From Shinella yambaruensis (lineage in GTDB: Bacteria > Pseudomonadota > Alphaproteobacteria > Rhizobiales > Rhizobiaceae), in NCBI RefSeq assembly GCF_022899355.1, contig NZ_JALJCK010000028.1, positions 1 through 34,994 of the forward strand: 34,994 nucleotides of DNA, written 5' to 3'. Both the position numbers and the translations under genes were made by a program. Below are positions 16,201-23,619 of this stretch, piece after piece. The notes under the pieces are model-generated. The model did no database searches and was not told the origin of the DNA. It worked only from the letters and a program-made list of their open reading frames with translations. Every line of letters starts with the position of its first letter. The first letter of the stretch is position 1.

Positions 16201-18773
16201 TTGCGGCGCGGCATGACGCCGGAAATCAGCGAGAGCGTCGGGGCGACGAAGAGCAGGAAGATCAGCACGAGCTGCCAGATCAGCGCCTGGCGCGGCTCCA
16301 TGTAGTACCAGCCCATGACCGAGGCGACGAGCCAGCCGATCGGGATGAGGCTGCGGCGCAGGTTGTCGTACATCTTCCAGCGGCCGAGCATGGAAATGCC
16401 GCTCGACGGGCCGAAGATGTAGGGCAGCAGCTGCCAGTCGCCGCGCGCCCAGCGATGCTGCCGCGAGGTCTCGGTGCCGTAGCGGGTCGGGAAGTCCTCG
16501 ACGAGCTCGACATCCGTCACCAGCGCGCAATGGGCGAGCGAGCCTTCGAGCAGGTCGTGGCTGAGGACGGAATTCTCCTCGATCCGGCCCTTCACCGCCG
16601 TCTCGAAGGCATCGACATGGTAGAGGCCCTTGCCGGTGAACGTGCCTTCCCCGACGAAATCCTGGTAGACGTCGGACACGGTGAAGACATAGGGGTCGAT
16701 GCCGCGGTCGGCGGAGAAGATTCGCTGGAAGGTCGAGGCTTCCTTGCCCGTCGTCAGCGACGGCGTGACGCGCGGCTGCAGGATGCTGTAGCCGGCGGTG
16801 ACCTCACCCTTTTCCGCATCGATGACCGGGCGGTTGATCGGGTGGTGCAGCTTGCCGACGAGCTTCGTCACCGCATCGCGCATCAGGCGCGTGTCGGAAT
16901 CGAGCGTCATGACGTATTTCACGTCCGCCGGCACGATGTTCGCGCCCGGCAGGAAGGTCGTGTCGCCGTCGCCGCGCAAGAGGAGGTTCAGCTCGTGCAG
17001 CTTGCCGCGCTTGCGCTCCCAGCCCATCCAGCAGCCTTCGGACGGATTGTAGAGGCGGCGGCGGTGCAGGAAGTAGAAGCGCGTGCGGCCGTCATAGGCA
17101 TAACGCGCCGAAAGCGTCGCGATCTCGCGCTTGGCGTAGTCGAGCACGTCGAGGTCGGCGGGGGATTCCTCCGCCTGGCTGTCCGCCCAGTCGCTGAGAA
17201 GGGCGAAATAGATCTCGCCGCGCGGATTGGCGAGGTAGTGGACTTCGAGGTTGCGGACCAGCTCGTCGACATGGTCGCGCTTGGAGATCAGACACGGCAC
17301 GACGACGAGCGTGCGCGCATCCTCGGGAATGCCGTCCTTGAACTCGTAGCCGACAAGGCGGGACGGCGTGACGAAGAAGGTGACGAGCGTGTTGAAGAGG
17401 CCCGTCGCGCCCTCGGAGGCCGGCAGCGCGAAGAGCACCAGCATGATCAGCCAGGCGCCGTCCGGGATATCGAGCTGATCGAGGAAATAATAGACCGCGA
17501 TCATCGCCAGCAGCGTCAGGACGATGTTGGGGCCGGCAATGGCGAACCAGTCGAGCTTGCGGCCGAAGCGCACGATGCGCTGGACGATCGACGGCCGGTA
17601 GCCGATGCGCTTTTCCAGCAGCTTGCGCTTCTTGCCGACGAGGAAAGCGGCGACATTGGCCTCGTAGTCGAGATCCTCGACATGCGCCGCGGCGTCTTCC
17701 GCCGTCATCGCCAGCGCCGTCTCGGTCACCTCCAGCTCGGACTTGCCGGAGCGGCGGGCGAAACGCTCGATCGTGTTGCGGTACTTGTTGCGCGAGCCGA
17801 AATCGAGGTCGCTGTAGTCGGAGCCCTGGCGCAGTGCCTCGTCGAGGCGGCTGACGCTCTCGAACCAGACAGGCCATTCCGTGTCGTCCACCGCGCGAAG
17901 GCTCTTGATGAGCGAACTCATCGTGACATTGCCGGAGGAAAGCCTGTTGTTCTCCGCGACGATCAGCTCCTCGAGGTCGCTGCCGCGGCTCTCGATCTTG
18001 CGCTCCAGCCACTGGATCACCGCGCCGGAGGCCTGCAGGCCGTCACGCAGGCGATAGAGCAGCTGGATGACGAAGGTGTTGTCCTCGATGAAGCTTTCCA
18101 GCGTCTGGAGATGCGCGATGGACTTTTCCGGATCGTTGAGGCGGATCAGCTCGTCGGCCACCTCATTGGCCTTGAAGCGCATCTTGCGCGAGCGCTCGAC
18201 GCGGCTGGAAATGCGGCGCAGGTTCTCCAGCAGCACGAAGCGGATGAAGGAGGGCAGCGCCCAGAGTTCGCCGATCTTCAGCGCGTCGATCTTCTGGAAG
18301 CCCTGCACGAAGGCGGTGAGGCCCTCATGCGAGACGCCGCTATGGGTATGCGCGACATAGAGCCAGGCGAGCGCCAGCGTGCGCGGCATCACCTGCCCTT
18401 CGACCTCGATGGTCGGAAGCTGGCGATAGAAGCGGCGCGGGAAGTCGCGGCGAACCTCCTGGATCGCCTCTTCGACGACATAGTAGTTGTCGAGCAGCCA
18501 TTCGGCCGCCGGGGTGATCTGGGCACCCGCCTCGACATCCTTGGCCGTGGCACGATAGACGCGGAAGATTTCCTTCTCGTTTTCCTTGTGCCGGGCGCGG
18601 AATTCGAAGGGCTGGAAACCGGGCAGCGGCGCGCTCTTGTCGCGCGCCAGGGCCTCGCCGCAATCGGCCAGCTCCTCCAGCGTCAGATAGGTGGCGCGGA
18701 TCGAATCGTTATAGTCGATCTGCTTGGCGTCAGCGTCGCGCGAGGAGGCTTGCGGCGTATTGTGAAGGGGCAT
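10275..18773 (-). CDS. ndvB: Cyclic beta-1,2-glucan synthase
   Basis: Encodes 2832 residues from ATG 18773 (MPLHNTPQ), the usual size of NdvB/ChvB/Brucella Cgs. The frame stays open upstream, with other starts at 18797, 18854 and 18875. Around residues 415-470 and 805-980 it has about six membrane segments. Between them is the family 84 glucosyltransferase with TLDSDTRL (D625 and D627) and SRQHRWARGDW (QxxRW from Q772), which extends the linear glucan from UDP-glucose on the protein itself. A glycoamylase-like domain (about 1310-1500, including YMAHHHGMSIAAV) is thought to act in cyclisation. The C-terminal GH94 part (two sandwich regions, then ILGGDWNDGMNRVG with catalytic D2531) is a phosphorylase that sets chain length. 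The glucan supports hypoosmotic adaptation, attachment and host infection in relatives. opgC follows; a promoter candidate lies at 18980-19008. Confidence 0.97.
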   Translation of the reverse strand: MPLHNTPQASSRDADAKQIDYNDSIRATYLTLEELADCGEALARDKSAPLPGFQPFEFRARHKENEKEIFRVYRATAKDVEAGAQITPAAEWLLDNYYVVEEAIQEVRRDFPRRFYRQLPTIEVEGQVMPRTLALAWLYVAHTHSGVSHEGLTAFVQGFQKIDALKIGELWALPSFIRFVLLENLRRISSRVERSRKMRFKANEVADELIRLNDPEKSIAHLQTLESFIEDNTFVIQLLYRLRDGLQASGAVIQWLERKIESRGSDLEELIVAENNRLSSGNVTMSSLIKSLRAVDDTEWPVWFESVSRLDEALRQGSDYSDLDFGSRNKYRNTIERFARRSGKSELEVTETALAMTAEDAAAHVEDLDYEANVAAFLVGKKRKLLEKRIGYRPSIVQRIVRFGRKLDWFAIAGPNIVLTLLAMIAVYYFLDQLDIPDGAWLIMLVLFALPASEGATGLFNTLVTFFVTPSRLVGYEFKDGIPEDARTLVVVPCLISKRDHVDELVRNLEVHYLANPRGEIYFALLSDWADSQAEESPADLDVLDYAKREIATLSARYAYDGRTRFYFLHRRRLYNPSEGCWMGWERKRGKLHELNLLLRGDGDTTFLPGANIVPADVKYVMTLDSDTRLMRDAVTKLVGKLHHPINRPVIDAEKGEVTAGYSILQPRVTPSLTTGKEASTFQRIFSADRGIDPYVFTVSDVYQDFVGEGTFTGKGLYHVDAFETAVKGRIEENSVLSHDLLEGSLAHCALVTDVELVEDFPTRYGTETSRQHRWARGDWQLLPYIFGPSSGISMLGRWKMYDNLRRSLIPIGWLVASVMGWYYMEPRQALIWQLVLIFLLFVAPTLSLISGVMPRRNDIVARAHVHRVISDIRAANAQVALRIAFIAHSAALMADAIVRSLYRTLVSRKLMLEWRTAAQADSAARGGILAHYKSMWQAPALAALSVALAMVSDTGLPFIGIPFALVWALSPMIAWYVSQTAETEDQLVVSDYVANELRKIARRTWRYFEEFVTAEQHYLPPDNFQETPQPVLAERTSPTNIGVYLLSVISARDFGWISFEETVRRLEQTIATIDGMPKYRGHLYNWYRTNTLETLGPRYVSAVDSGNLAGHLIAVSSMCREWAEAPSAHLQGSLDGIGDVASILSETLKDLPDDRKTVRPLRRLIEERIVGFHNALAAVKREHEFASIRVINLSVLARDVNKLIVNLDHEIKSAESGELARWAGALVSTCEAHIADSVFDLGSIEGLRERLVVLRDRARDIAFSMDFGFLFRPERRLLSIGYRVETNELDEACYDLLASEARLTSLFAIAKGDLPTEHWYKLGRPVVPVGSRGALVSWSGSMFEYLMPPLVMQERQGGILNQTNNLVVVEQMNHGRRLGTPWGISEAAFNARDHELTYQYTNFGVPTLGLKRGLGQNAVIAPYASLLATQYAPKAALENLERLRKLGALGVYGFHDAVDFTPTRVPEGKTCAVVRNYMAHHHGMSIAAVANVVFNGALRERFHADPVIEAAELLLQEKAPRDIPVINAKREPETVGSTQADLLRPEIRIIKEPFSKERETVFLSNGHYAVMLTATGAGYSRWNGQSVTRWKPDPTEDRWGSFLFLRDTATGEWWSATAEPKRAEGEVTKTQFGDDKAEFIKTVGTLTSEVECIVATEHDAEGRRLTLLNTGPEDRFIEVTSYMEPVISTDDADNAHPLFSKMFIKTEIGKRGDVIRAERQKRNPNEPDMSIAHLIVDNAGPSRRTEIETDRRRFIGRGRSLATAAAFDPGAQLSGTDGFTLDPVMALRRVVRVPAGKKVKVIFWTIAAPSRAEVDAAIDRYRHPDSFNHEMIHAWTRSQVHMRHVGVTSQEAASFQMLGRYLTYPDMHLRADTGTIVNGLTAQSALWPLAISGDFPIFVLRINDEIDVEVAREALRAQDYLRHRGVIADLVILNERAASYAQDMQHTLDHMCENLRIRSQSDGARQHVFTVRRDLMDVTTWQALLATARAVFHARNGTLSDQIARTVSLFATPRGEEEAKAETTPAPVPKLPASAGEPVEIDGKGLSFWNGFGGFNEERREYAVRLRGGEATPQPWINVIANPHFGFHVSAEGASYTWSRNSRDFQLTHWTNDPVVNRPGEAFYVRDKERGTVMAPFAALSRKNSVRFETWHGLGYSAFRSWEDGIELDLVQTVDPEDPVKYSRLVLKNTGETERSLTVYGYVEWVLGNNPAKTAPFVLTSHDEESGALFATNPYSFDFSGRTSFFAVDAPVAGFTARRREFIGRGGDIVLPGAVATGQALSGSAEGIGDPCAALAVDIVLKPGEKRELLFVLGDTADAESARALAEKSREADFDDVMAAVRAYWSDFTGTLQVKTPDAALDRMVNDWLPYQALGCRIQARSAFYQASGAYGFRDQLQDTLAFVLHRPDLARRQILNAAARQFVEGDVQHWWLPDSGAGVRTMISDDVVWLAHAVEYYCRTTGDRAILDETLAFIEGAPLAEGQHDAFYTPERSAEEAPLYEHCARALDLALRRTGENGLPLILGGDWNDGMNRVGEAGRGTSVWLGWFLAGTLGGFISVARERGDHQRADRWQEHLGRLKVVLETTGWDGAYYRRGYFDDGTPLGSAENAECRIDSIAQSWSVLSGVGDPARSRQAMDAVMAELVNRENGVIRLFTPPFVETPQDPGYIKAYPPGVRENGGQYTHASTWVVLALARLGRAEDAWTCFNILNPVNHALTPEAAELYRVEPYVVAADVYGEGERTGRGGWTWYTGSAGWLYRAAVEGILGIRKEGDRLFVNPVLPAAWDGYEATLDLEGRKLSIRVERAGDGGWQASVNGSVIKSSNEGYLL

Positions 18774-18979
18774 GTTTCTGATTCTGGATCCGGCCATGTT
18801 GAACCATCCGGCAACGGCCTTTGTGCCGAACGGTTTTTTGCGGGCAGGCTTCATCTCGGTGCCGCGATCAGCCATGGGACCAAACGGCGCCCGGACGGCG
18901 CGGCTGGGGTGGACATGGCTCAAGCGACACGCTGGTTGGCATCCTGGCCGCGTGGTGCATGAAAACGGCATTTTTTAGC

Positions 18980-19008
18980 CGTAAGGACAGAGACTTGCAA
19001 CATGTCAA
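18980..19008 (-). promoter_or_regulatory. Candidate ndvB promoter
   Basis: On the minus strand a consensus TTGACA (19008-19003) is followed after 17 bases by CTTACG (18985-18980), a poor -10. If used, transcription would begin near 18973. That would rule out the most upstream possible ndvB start (18971) and leave a leader of about 200 bases before ATG 18773. Confidence 0.4.
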
Positions 19009-19199
19009 CAGGACCGGATGGCGCAGCATTGACCCTCATCTGCGGTTTTGGTGAATCGCGCGCTCCGCGTATCGGGCGAAGGGGCGCATAGGACGGGCTG
19101 ATGCCAAATGCGCGAGGGCGACAAAAGTTCCGGGCGCCCGTGCCGGCCTGTGCATGAGCGATCCCGCCATTGACTTGCCGCTCCGCCCAAGCCAGTCTG

Positions 19200-19402
19200 C
19201 CGGCGTCAGGGTCTTCCGAGTCGATTGGGCTCGGAGGCTAAGAGGGAAGCCGGTGCGATGCTCCGAAAGGAGCGCCAAGACCGGCGCTGCCCCCGCAACT
19301 GTGAACGGCGAGCTGCTGTCGCTCCCAGGCCACTGGTGGATGTCACCGGGAAGGCGAGACAGACGCGATGACCCGCAAGCCAGGAGACCTGCCCTGACAG
19401 TC
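19200..19402 (+). promoter_or_regulatory. Cobalamin (B12) riboswitch
   Basis: The core elements appear in canonical order: AAGAGGGAAGCCGGTGC (19240-19256), the invariant GCTGCCCCCGCAACTGTGAA (from 19286), GCCACTGG (from 19328), CACCGGGAAGGCG (19344-19356), GATGACCCGCAAGCCAGG and the B12 box AGCCAGGAGACCTGCC (19378-19393). Adenosylcobalamin-type binding to this RNA usually shuts down expression of downstream B12 transport or synthesis genes. Here the next gene is a 71-residue unrecognised protein, followed by metH. A hairpin covering the ribosome site at 19486-19508 suggests control at translation initiation. The exact 5' boundary is approximate. Confidence 0.95.
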
Positions 19403-19485
19403 GTAACGTCCATGGGCGGGGTGTCCCAGTGGTGCGCTTGCTTGTCGCCTCGCGGCGACGTTCCAGCAGCGTGCGTCCGGTCATC

Positions 19486-19508
19486 CCCCAATTTTCCGAT
19501 TGGGGAAG
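19486..19508 (+). promoter_or_regulatory. Ribosome-site hairpin of the riboswitch expression platform
   Basis: CCCCAAT (19486-19492) pairs with ATTGGGG (19499-19505) around a 6-base loop. The GGGGAAG ribosome binding site (19502-19508) of the small gene starting at 19512 is partly inside the stem. This is the usual arrangement of Gram-negative cobalamin riboswitches that block translation. Confidence 0.65.
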
Positions 19509-19511
19509 AAA

Positions 19512-19727
19512 ATGCTTGCCATCACCAATGACGGTCCTGCCGGCACCGGAAAGCCGGAATCCATCTTCATCTCCTGGCTGCTCTGGCAGCCGCGCGGTGC
19601 CGACCTTGCCGTCGAGGCGCTGAAGGAGGTGCAGAAACTTTCGCGCTACGAAAAGGTCGATCCGGATATCGCCCGCCTGAAGGCGCTTTTCGCCTCGCTG
19701 GCCGGGTCGGATCGGTTGGTACACTGA
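19512..19727 (+). CDS. Small protein of unknown function controlled by the B12 riboswitch
   Basis: Encodes 71 residues (MLAITNDGPAGTGKPE ... LAGSDRLVH). I do not recognise a family. It is soluble-looking: no signal peptide or membrane helix, a tryptophan-containing segment (FISWLLWQPRGADLAVEAL) and two probable amphipathic helices (LAVEALKEVQKLSRYEK and DIARLKALFASLAG). It has a good GGGGAAG ribosome site 3 bases before ATG 19512 and GC-rich third positions like its neighbours, so it is probably a real gene. A TTG at 19500 is in frame but overlaps the ribosome site. It is the first gene after the cobalamin riboswitch. metH starts 83 bases downstream with no terminator between, so the two may be co-transcribed. 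A role linked to B12 or methionine is inferred from position only. Confidence 0.7.
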   Translation: MLAITNDGPAGTGKPESIFISWLLWQPRGADLAVEALKEVQKLSRYEKVDPDIARLKALFASLAGSDRLVH

Positions 19728-19748
19728 TCACAGTCGCATAAAGACATA

Positions 19749-19777
19749 TTGACATAAAGATATCTTTATGTGATCTC
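19749..19777 (+). promoter_or_regulatory. metH promoter/operator with a perfect 20-bp palindrome
   Basis: TTGACA (19749-19754) is a consensus -35; 17 bases later is GATCTC, a weak -10. The spacer is occupied by the perfect palindrome ACATAAAGATATCTTTATGT (19752-19771). A second partial copy, CATAAAGACATAT, lies at 19737-19749, so CATAAAGA recurs with a 16-base period. Similar AT-rich palindromes upstream of methionine-cycle genes in Rhizobiales have been attributed to the ArsR-family, S-adenosylhomocysteine-responsive regulator SahR. That assignment is from memory and not tested. Confidence 0.6.
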
Positions 19778-19803
19778 CGGTGCAGGATTATTGCACCGGA
19801 GGG
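19775..19803 (+). promoter_or_regulatory. Hairpin covering the metH ribosome binding site
   Basis: CTCCGGTGCA (19775-19784) pairs perfectly with TGCACCGGAG (19792-19801) around a 7-base loop. The Shine-Dalgarno GGAGGG (19798-19803) sits in and next to the right arm, 7 bases before ATG 19811. Such a stem should reduce translation unless opened. There is no resemblance to a SAM-II or SAH riboswitch that I can see. Confidence 0.6.
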
Positions 19804-19810
19804 CTTTGCC

Positions 19811-22800
19811 ATGGCCAAATCGCACCTGGACACCCTGTTCGGCCCCGAACTGCCGCCGCGCGACGGGCGCGAGATCCTCGCCGCCCTCAAGGCCGCCGCG
19901 CGCGAGCGCATCCTCGTGCTCGACGGCGCCATGGGCACGGAAATCCAGACGCTCAAGCTGGTGGAGGAGGATTTCCGCGGCGACCGCTTCGGCGACTGCG
20001 CGTGCCACCAGCAGGGCAACAACGATCTCCTGACGCTGACCCAGCCGGCGGCGATCGAGGACATCCACTACCGCTATGCGCTCGCCGGCGCGGATATCCT
20101 CGAGACCAACACCTTCTCCTCCACGACCATCGCCCAGGCCGACTACGGCATGGAGGACATGGTCTACGAGCTCAACCGCGACGGCGCGCGTCTTGCCCGC
20201 CGCGCCGGCCTCAGGGCCGCCGAGAAGGACGGCCGCCGCCGGTTCGTCGCCGGCGCGCTCGGCCCGACGAACCGTACCGCCTCCATCTCGCCGGACGTCA
20301 ACAATCCCGGCTACCGCGCCGTCACCTTCGACGATCTGCGCATCGCCTATGCCGACCAGGTGCGCGGCCTCATCGACGGCGGCACCGACATCATCCTCAT
20401 CGAGACGATCTTCGACACGCTGAACGCCAAGGCGGCGATCTTCGCCACCCGCGCGGTCTTCGAGGAAAAGGGCATCGAACTGCCCGTCATGATCTCGGGC
20501 ACGATCACCGACCTTTCCGGCCGCACGCTCTCCGGCCAGACGCCCGAGGCCTTCTGGAACTCGGTGCGCCACGCCGAGCCCTTCTCCATCGGCCTCAACT
20601 GCGCGCTCGGCGCCAATGCCATGCGCGCCCATCTCGCAGAGATCTCGTCCGTCGCCCAGACCTTCGTCTGCGCCTATCCCAATGCCGGCCTGCCGAACGC
20701 CTTCGGCAAGTATGACGAGACGCCGGAGGAAATGGCCGCGCAGATCGAGGGCTTCATGCGCGATGGCCTCGTCAACATCGTCGGCGGCTGCTGCGGCTCG
20801 ACGCCGGACCATATCCGCGCCATCGCCGCGGCCGCCGCGCGCCACGCGCCACGCGAAATCCCCGACATCCCGCGCCACATGCGCCTCTCGGGCCTCGAAC
20901 CCTTCACGCTGACCGAGGCCATCCCCTTCGTGAATGTCGGCGAGCGCACCAACGTCACCGGCTCGGCGAAGTTCCGCAAGCTGATCACGGCGGGCGACTA
21001 TGCCGCGGCGCTCGATGTCGCCCGCGACCAGGTGGCGAACGGCGCGCAGGTCATCGACATCAACATGGACGAGGGCCTGATCGATTCCACGAGGGCGATG
21101 GTGGAATATCTCAACCTCATCGCCGCCGAGCCCGACATCGCGCGCGTTCCGGTGATGATCGATTCGTCGAAATGGGAGGTGATCGAGGCGGGCCTGAAAT
21201 GCGTGCAGGGCAAGCCGCTGGTCAATTCCATCTCGCTGAAGGAGGGCGAAGAGGCCTTCCTGCACCATGCGAAACTCGTGCGCGCCTATGGCGCCGCCGT
21301 CGTCGTCATGGCCTTCGACGAGAAGGGCCAGGCCGACACGAAGGCACGCAAGGTGGAGATCTGCACCCGGGCCTACAGGCTGCTCACCGAGGTCGCCGGC
21401 CTTGCGCCGGAGGACATCGTCTTCGACCCCAACATCTTCGCCATCGCGACGGGCATCGAGGAGCACGACAATTACGGCGTCGACTTCATCGAGGCGACGG
21501 CCGAGATCACCGCGACGCTTCCGCATGTCCATGTGTCCGGCGGCGTCTCCAACCTTTCCTTCTCCTTCCGCGGCAACGAGCCGGTGCGCGAGGCGATGCA
21601 CGCCGTCTTCCTCTATCACGCCATCCAGGCGGGCATGGACATGGGCATCGTCAATGCCGGCCAGCTCGCCGTCTACGACACGATCGAGCCGGAGCTGCGC
21701 GAGGCCTGCGAGGACGTGGTGCTGAACCGCGTGCCGAAGGCCGGCGGCACCGCCACCGAGCGCATGCTCGACATCGCCGAGCGCTTCAAGGGCGCGGCCG
21801 GCAAGGAAGCCAGGGAACGCGACCTCGCCTGGCGCGACTGGCCCGTCGAGAAGCGCCTCGAACACGCCCTCGTCAACGGCATCACCGAATTCGTCGAGAT
21901 CGACACGGAGGAGGCACGGCAGAACGCCGAACGCCCGCTGCACGTCATCGAAGGCCCGCTGATGGCCGGCATGAACGTCGTCGGCGACCTTTTCGGCGCC
22001 GGAAAGATGTTCCTGCCGCAGGTCGTCAAATCCGCCCGCGTGATGAAGCAGGCCGTCGCCGTGCTGCTGCCCTACATGGAGGCCGAAAAGCTCGCCAATG
22101 GCGGCGGCGGCGGCGAACGGCAGAGCGCGGGCAAGATCCTGATGGCGACCGTCAAGGGCGACGTGCACGATATCGGCAAGAACATCGTCGGCGTCGTGCT
22201 CGCCTGCAACAATTACGAGATCATCGACCTCGGCGTCATGGTGCCGGCGACGAAGATCCTCGAGACGGCGAGGGCGGAGAAGGTCGACATCATCGGCCTC
22301 TCCGGCCTCATCACCCCCTCGCTCGACGAGATGGTGCATGTCGCCGCGGAGATGGAGCGAGAAGGCTTCGACATCCCGCTCCTCATCGGCGGGGCGACGA
22401 CGAGCCGCGTGCACACGGCGGTGAAGATCCATCCACGCTACGACCGCGGCCAGGCGGTCTACGTCACCGACGCCAGCCGCGCCGTCGGGGTGGTCGGCTC
22501 CCTGCTGTCGCCGGAGATGAAGTCCGGCTATGTCGAGACGCTGGAGGCCGAATATCGCAAGGTCGCCGATGCGCATGCGCGCAGCGAGGCGGAAAAGCAG
22601 CGGCTGCCGATCGCCAGGGCCCGCGACAACGCCTTCAGGGCGGACTGGTCCGCCTATGAGCCGAAGACGCCCTCCTTCCTCGGCACCCGCGTCTTCCAGG
22701 ACTGGGACCTGGCGGAGCTTGCCCGCTATATCGACTGGACCCCGTTCTTCCAGACCTGGGAGCTGAAGGGCGTCTATCCGAAGATCCTCGACGACGAGAA

Positions 22801-23605
22801 GCAGGGCCCTGCCGCCCGCCAGCTCTTTGCCGATGCCCAGGCGATGCTGGAGAAGATCATTTCGGAAAAATGGTTCACGCCGAAGGCCGTCGTCGGCTTC
22901 TGGCCGGCAGGCACCGTCGGCGACGACATCCGCCTCTTCACCGACGAGACGCGGAGCAAGGAACTTGCCACCTTCTTCACGCTGCGCCAGCAGCTTTCCA
23001 AGCGCGACGGGCGGCCGAACGTGGCGCTCTCCGATTTCGTCGCGCCGGTCGACAGCGGCAAGCACGACTATCTCGGCGGTTTCGTCGTGACGGCCGGCAT
23101 CGGCGAGATCGCCATTGCCGAACGCTTCGAGCGGGCGAACGACGACTACAACTCGATCCTCGTCAAGGCGCTCGCCGACCGCTTCGCCGAGGCCTTCGCC
23201 GAGCGCATGCACGAATATGTGCGCAAGGAGCTCTGGGGCTATGCGGCGGAGGAGACCTTCTCGCCCACCGATCTCATCGGCGAGCCCTATGCCGGCATCC
23301 GCCCCGCGCCGGGTTACCCCGCCCAGCCGGATCATACGGAAAAGACGACGCTCTTCCGCCTGCTCGATGCCGAGAGGGAAATCGGCGTCGAGCTCACCGA
23401 AAGCTATGCGATGTGGCCCGGCTCCTCCGTCTCCGGCCTCTACATCGCCTCGCCGGAAAGCTACTATTTCGGCGTCGCCAAGGTGGAGCGGGACCAGGTG
23501 GAGGACTATGCCCGCCGCAAGGGCATGGCCGTCACGGAGGTGGAGCGCTGGCTCGGCCCGGTGCTCAACTATGTGCCGGTGACCGCGCGGGAAAACGCGG
23601 CCTGA
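19811..23605 (+). CDS. metH: Cobalamin-dependent methionine synthase
   Basis: Encodes 1264 residues, a complete four-module enzyme that moves a methyl group from methyltetrahydrofolate to homocysteine through methylcobalamin. The homocysteine domain comes first ([10 protein letters not shown], then the zinc cysteines in [11 protein letters not shown] and GGCCGST). The pterin domain follows ([16 protein letters not shown]). The B12 domain has the cap region and [15 protein letters not shown], in which H786 is the lower cobalt ligand. The C-terminal reactivation domain has [15 protein letters not shown] and the SAM-binding RxxxGY-like region near [23 protein letters not shown] 19811 is preceded by GGAGGG. 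Upstream are a palindromic operator, a ribosome-site hairpin, a small gene and a B12 riboswitch. It converges with yeiH, with 6 bases between the stops. Confidence 0.98.
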   Translation: MAKSHLDTLFGPELPPRDGREILAALKAAARERILVLDGAMGTEIQTLKLVEEDFRGDRFGDCACHQQGNNDLLTLTQPAAIEDIHYRYALAGADILETNTFSSTTIAQADYGMEDMVYELNRDGARLARRAGLRAAEKDGRRRFVAGALGPTNRTASISPDVNNPGYRAVTFDDLRIAYADQVRGLIDGGTDIILIETIFDTLNAKAAIFATRAVFEEKGIELPVMISGTITDLSGRTLSGQTPEAFWNSVRHAEPFSIGLNCALGANAMRAHLAEISSVAQTFVCAYPNAGLPNAFGKYDETPEEMAAQIEGFMRDGLVNIVGGCCGSTPDHIRAIAAAAARHAPREIPDIPRHMRLSGLEPFTLTEAIPFVNVGERTNVTGSAKFRKLITAGDYAAALDVARDQVANGAQVIDINMDEGLIDSTRAMVEYLNLIAAEPDIARVPVMIDSSKWEVIEAGLKCVQGKPLVNSISLKEGEEAFLHHAKLVRAYGAAVVVMAFDEKGQADTKARKVEICTRAYRLLTEVAGLAPEDIVFDPNIFAIATGIEEHDNYGVDFIEATAEITATLPHVHVSGGVSNLSFSFRGNEPVREAMHAVFLYHAIQAGMDMGIVNAGQLAVYDTIEPELREACEDVVLNRVPKAGGTATERMLDIAERFKGAAGKEARERDLAWRDWPVEKRLEHALVNGITEFVEIDTEEARQNAERPLHVIEGPLMAGMNVVGDLFGAGKMFLPQVVKSARVMKQAVAVLLPYMEAEKLANGGGGGERQSAGKILMATVKGDVHDIGKNIVGVVLACNNYEIIDLGVMVPATKILETARAEKVDIIGLSGLITPSLDEMVHVAAEMEREGFDIPLLIGGATTSRVHTAVKIHPRYDRGQAVYVTDASRAVGVVGSLLSPEMKSGYVETLEAEYRKVADAHARSEAEKQRLPIARARDNAFRADWSAYEPKTPSFLGTRVFQDWDLAELARYIDWTPFFQTWELKGVYPKILDDEKQGPAARQLFADAQAMLEKIISEKWFTPKAVVGFWPAGTVGDDIRLFTDETRSKELATFFTLRQQLSKRDGRPNVALSDFVAPVDSGKHDYLGGFVVTAGIGEIAIAERFERANDDYNSILVKALADRFAEAFAERMHEYVRKELWGYAAEETFSPTDLIGEPYAGIRPAPGYPAQPDHTEKTTLFRLLDAEREIGVELTESYAMWPGSSVSGLYIASPESYYFGVAKVERDQVEDYARRKGMAVTEVERWLGPVLNYVPVTARENAA

Positions 23606-23619
23606 GCTTCCTCAGGCCG
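23598..23619. terminator. Hairpin overlapping the convergent metH and yeiH stop codons
   Basis: CGGCCTGAG (23598-23606) and CTCAGGCCG (23611-23619) form a perfect 9-bp stem with a CTTC loop. It contains the metH TGA on one arm and the complement of the yeiH TGA on the other. Neither side has a T run, so it may stabilise 3' ends or act as a weak two-way terminator. Confidence 0.5.

Noticed and set aside
10623..18962. A 2779-codon open frame antisense to ndvB
   Set aside because: It is the mirror of ndvB codons in very GC-rich DNA. Its product is a low-complexity run of D, R, A, G and V without domains, whereas ndvB matches a known family along its full length.
18774..18971. N-terminal extension of NdvB to the first in-frame start
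   Set aside because: The extension is Cys/Pro/Arg-rich at first, has no ribosome site, and would begin at the predicted transcription start. The shorter form gives the usual family length of about 2832 residues. Intermediate starts remain possible.
19036..19491. A minus-strand frame of 151 codons over the riboswitch
   Set aside because: It translates the complement of a conserved structured RNA; no protein family resemblance.
19728..19810. A SAM-II or SAH riboswitch before metH
   Set aside because: The leader is short and has only one simple hairpin plus an AT-rich palindrome; I could not find the conserved cores of those classes.
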